From Bordetella sp. (GTDB taxonomy: Bacteria; Pseudomonadota; Gammaproteobacteria; Burkholderiales; Burkholderiaceae_B): 5,432 nucleotides of DNA. Both the position numbers and the translations under genes were made by a program. This document shows, piece by piece, positions 4,639 to 5,432 of the stretch. Positions within the stretch are counted from its first letter, which is position 1. The number at the start of each line of letters is the position of its first letter. The notes beneath the pieces were generated by a model. The model was not told the origin of the DNA, made no database searches, and saw only the letters and a program-made list of their open reading frames with translations. The stretch spans positions 1 through 5,432 of the forward strand of contig DAIDKG010000002.1 in assembly GCA_027450125.1 (NCBI GenBank), in the 5' to 3' direction.

Positions 4639-5432
4639 ATGAATGAAATGAAGCAAATCAACCTGCGGAATCATGCTCAACATCTTCAGAGCGAAGAAAG
4701 CTGCGCAGTGTGCCGTGACGGCGCAGAATTGGGCTTCGGTTTCAGCTATGCCTTTCAGCCCATAGTCGATGTCCGTGCCCGCCAGGTGTTTGCCCATGAA
4801 GCGCTGATACGCGGCCCGGGCGGAGAGTCGGCGCTGTCGGTGCTCGAACGCGTGACGCCCGCCAATCGCTATCAATTCGATCAGGCCTGCCGGGTGCGCG
4901 CGATCAAGACCGCATCCGGTCTGGGCATGCAAAGCAAGCTTTCCATCAATTTCCTGCCCAATGCCATTTACCGGCCGGAAGTCTGTATCAGCACAACCCT
5001 GCGGGCTGCCGAGACATACGGCTTTCCCATCGAGAAAATAATTTTCGAAACGGTGGAAGGCGAACGCATCGATGACGGAAAATGGCTGGCCGACGTATTT
5101 CGCGAATACCAGCGGATCGGTTTCAGCACTGCCATCGACGATTTCGGCGCCGGCTACGCCGGCTTGAACCTGCTGGCCGATTTCCAGCCGGACATCATCA
5201 AGCTGGACATGGGCCTGATACGCGATGTCGACAAGCGCAAAACCAACCGCGTCATCATAGCCGCGGTGGCCGGCATCTGCGCCGAGCTCGGAATCAAGGT
5301 CGTGGCCGAAGGCGTGGAAACCCGCGACGAGCTGCTTTGCCTGCAGGACGTCGGCGTGCAGTACATACAGGGATACTTGCTATCAAAGCCGCTGTTCGAA
5401 AGCTGTATCTCGGATGCCGATATCGCCCTGCC
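4639..5432 (+). CDS. EAL-domain c-di-GMP phosphodiesterase (3' end outside window)
   Basis: About 264 residues are visible from the ATG at 4639; a second in-frame ATG is at 4648 and an in-frame TAA lies immediately before 4639. After a short N-terminal stretch with a CxxC (ESCAVCRDG) the EAL domain begins at about residue 35 (FSYAFQPIVD). Catalytic and metal positions look intact: E54 in EAL, N104 in INFLPN, E137, D167-D168 in DDFGAGY, K188 in KLD, E224 and E227 in EGVET, Q244 in QGYLLSKP. It should hydrolyse c-di-GMP to pGpG in the cytoplasm. No GGDEF or membrane segment is present, and most of the protein is within the window. The subfamily (EALIRG, TPANRYQFDQACR) is also found fused to BLUF blue-light domains. 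Six Ile codons are ATA, unlike its neighbours. It is probably transcribed separately from the upstream operon. Confidence 0.93.
   Translation, partial: MNEMKQINLRNHAQHLQSEESCAVCRDGAELGFGFSYAFQPIVDVRARQVFAHEALIRGPGGESALSVLERVTPANRYQFDQACRVRAIKTASGLGMQSKLSINFLPNAIYRPEVCISTTLRAAETYGFPIEKIIFETVEGERIDDGKWLADVFREYQRIGFSTAIDDFGAGYAGLNLLADFQPDIIKLDMGLIRDVDKRKTNRVIIAAVAGICAELGIKVVAEGVETRDELLCLQDVGVQYIQGYLLSKPLFESCISDADIAL

Noticed and set aside
4528..4932. Minus-strand open frame of 134 codons upstream of and over the EAL start
   Set aside because: It lies opposite the EAL domain, shows no family motif, and has its start inside the EAL coding sequence.

Overview
The window is high-GC bacterial DNA. 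Dense GC-rich genes are broken only by two AT-rich intergenic stretches. The protein families and codon style suggest a betaproteobacterium, perhaps Alcaligenaceae such as Bordetella or Achromobacter. That placement is inferred from general style; there is no rRNA or other marker to confirm it.

Left arm (1-1228, minus strand): a MerR-type regulator with a long C-terminal region, followed 14 nt downstream by the start of a small membrane protein of the DUF3429 type that runs off the left edge. The regulator resembles the LitR/CarH light-response group, but I see no cobalamin-binding motif. It does have a Cys/His cluster near its C-terminus.

Centre (1229-4321): an 86-bp AT-rich divergent control region holds two nearly identical 17-bp repeats exactly 52 bp apart and a plausible sigma70 promoter facing right. 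Four same-strand genes follow: a DCC/DUF393 thiol-disulfide protein, an SDR-fold protein whose catalytic Tyr is Ile, a ChrR-like bicupin, and a short FAD-dependent amine-oxidase-fold protein. The last two overlap by 4 nt (ATGA). In Proteobacteria, genes of these kinds recur near LitR-like regulators or in sigmaE-ChrR stress regulons. The best reading is a small light-, singlet-oxygen- or redox-responsive redox module under its divergent regulator. Its substrate is unknown.

Right arm (4322-5432): about 317 nt without a convincing gene. The first half is GC-rich and full of hairpins; the second half is AT-rich and carries a perfect 17-bp palindrome plus an overlapping inverted repeat. Then comes an EAL-domain c-di-GMP phosphodiesterase gene that runs off the right edge. 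Its catalytic residues look intact, and it belongs to the EAL subfamily also seen fused to BLUF blue-light sensors. No RNA genes, insertion sequences or CRISPR arrays were seen.
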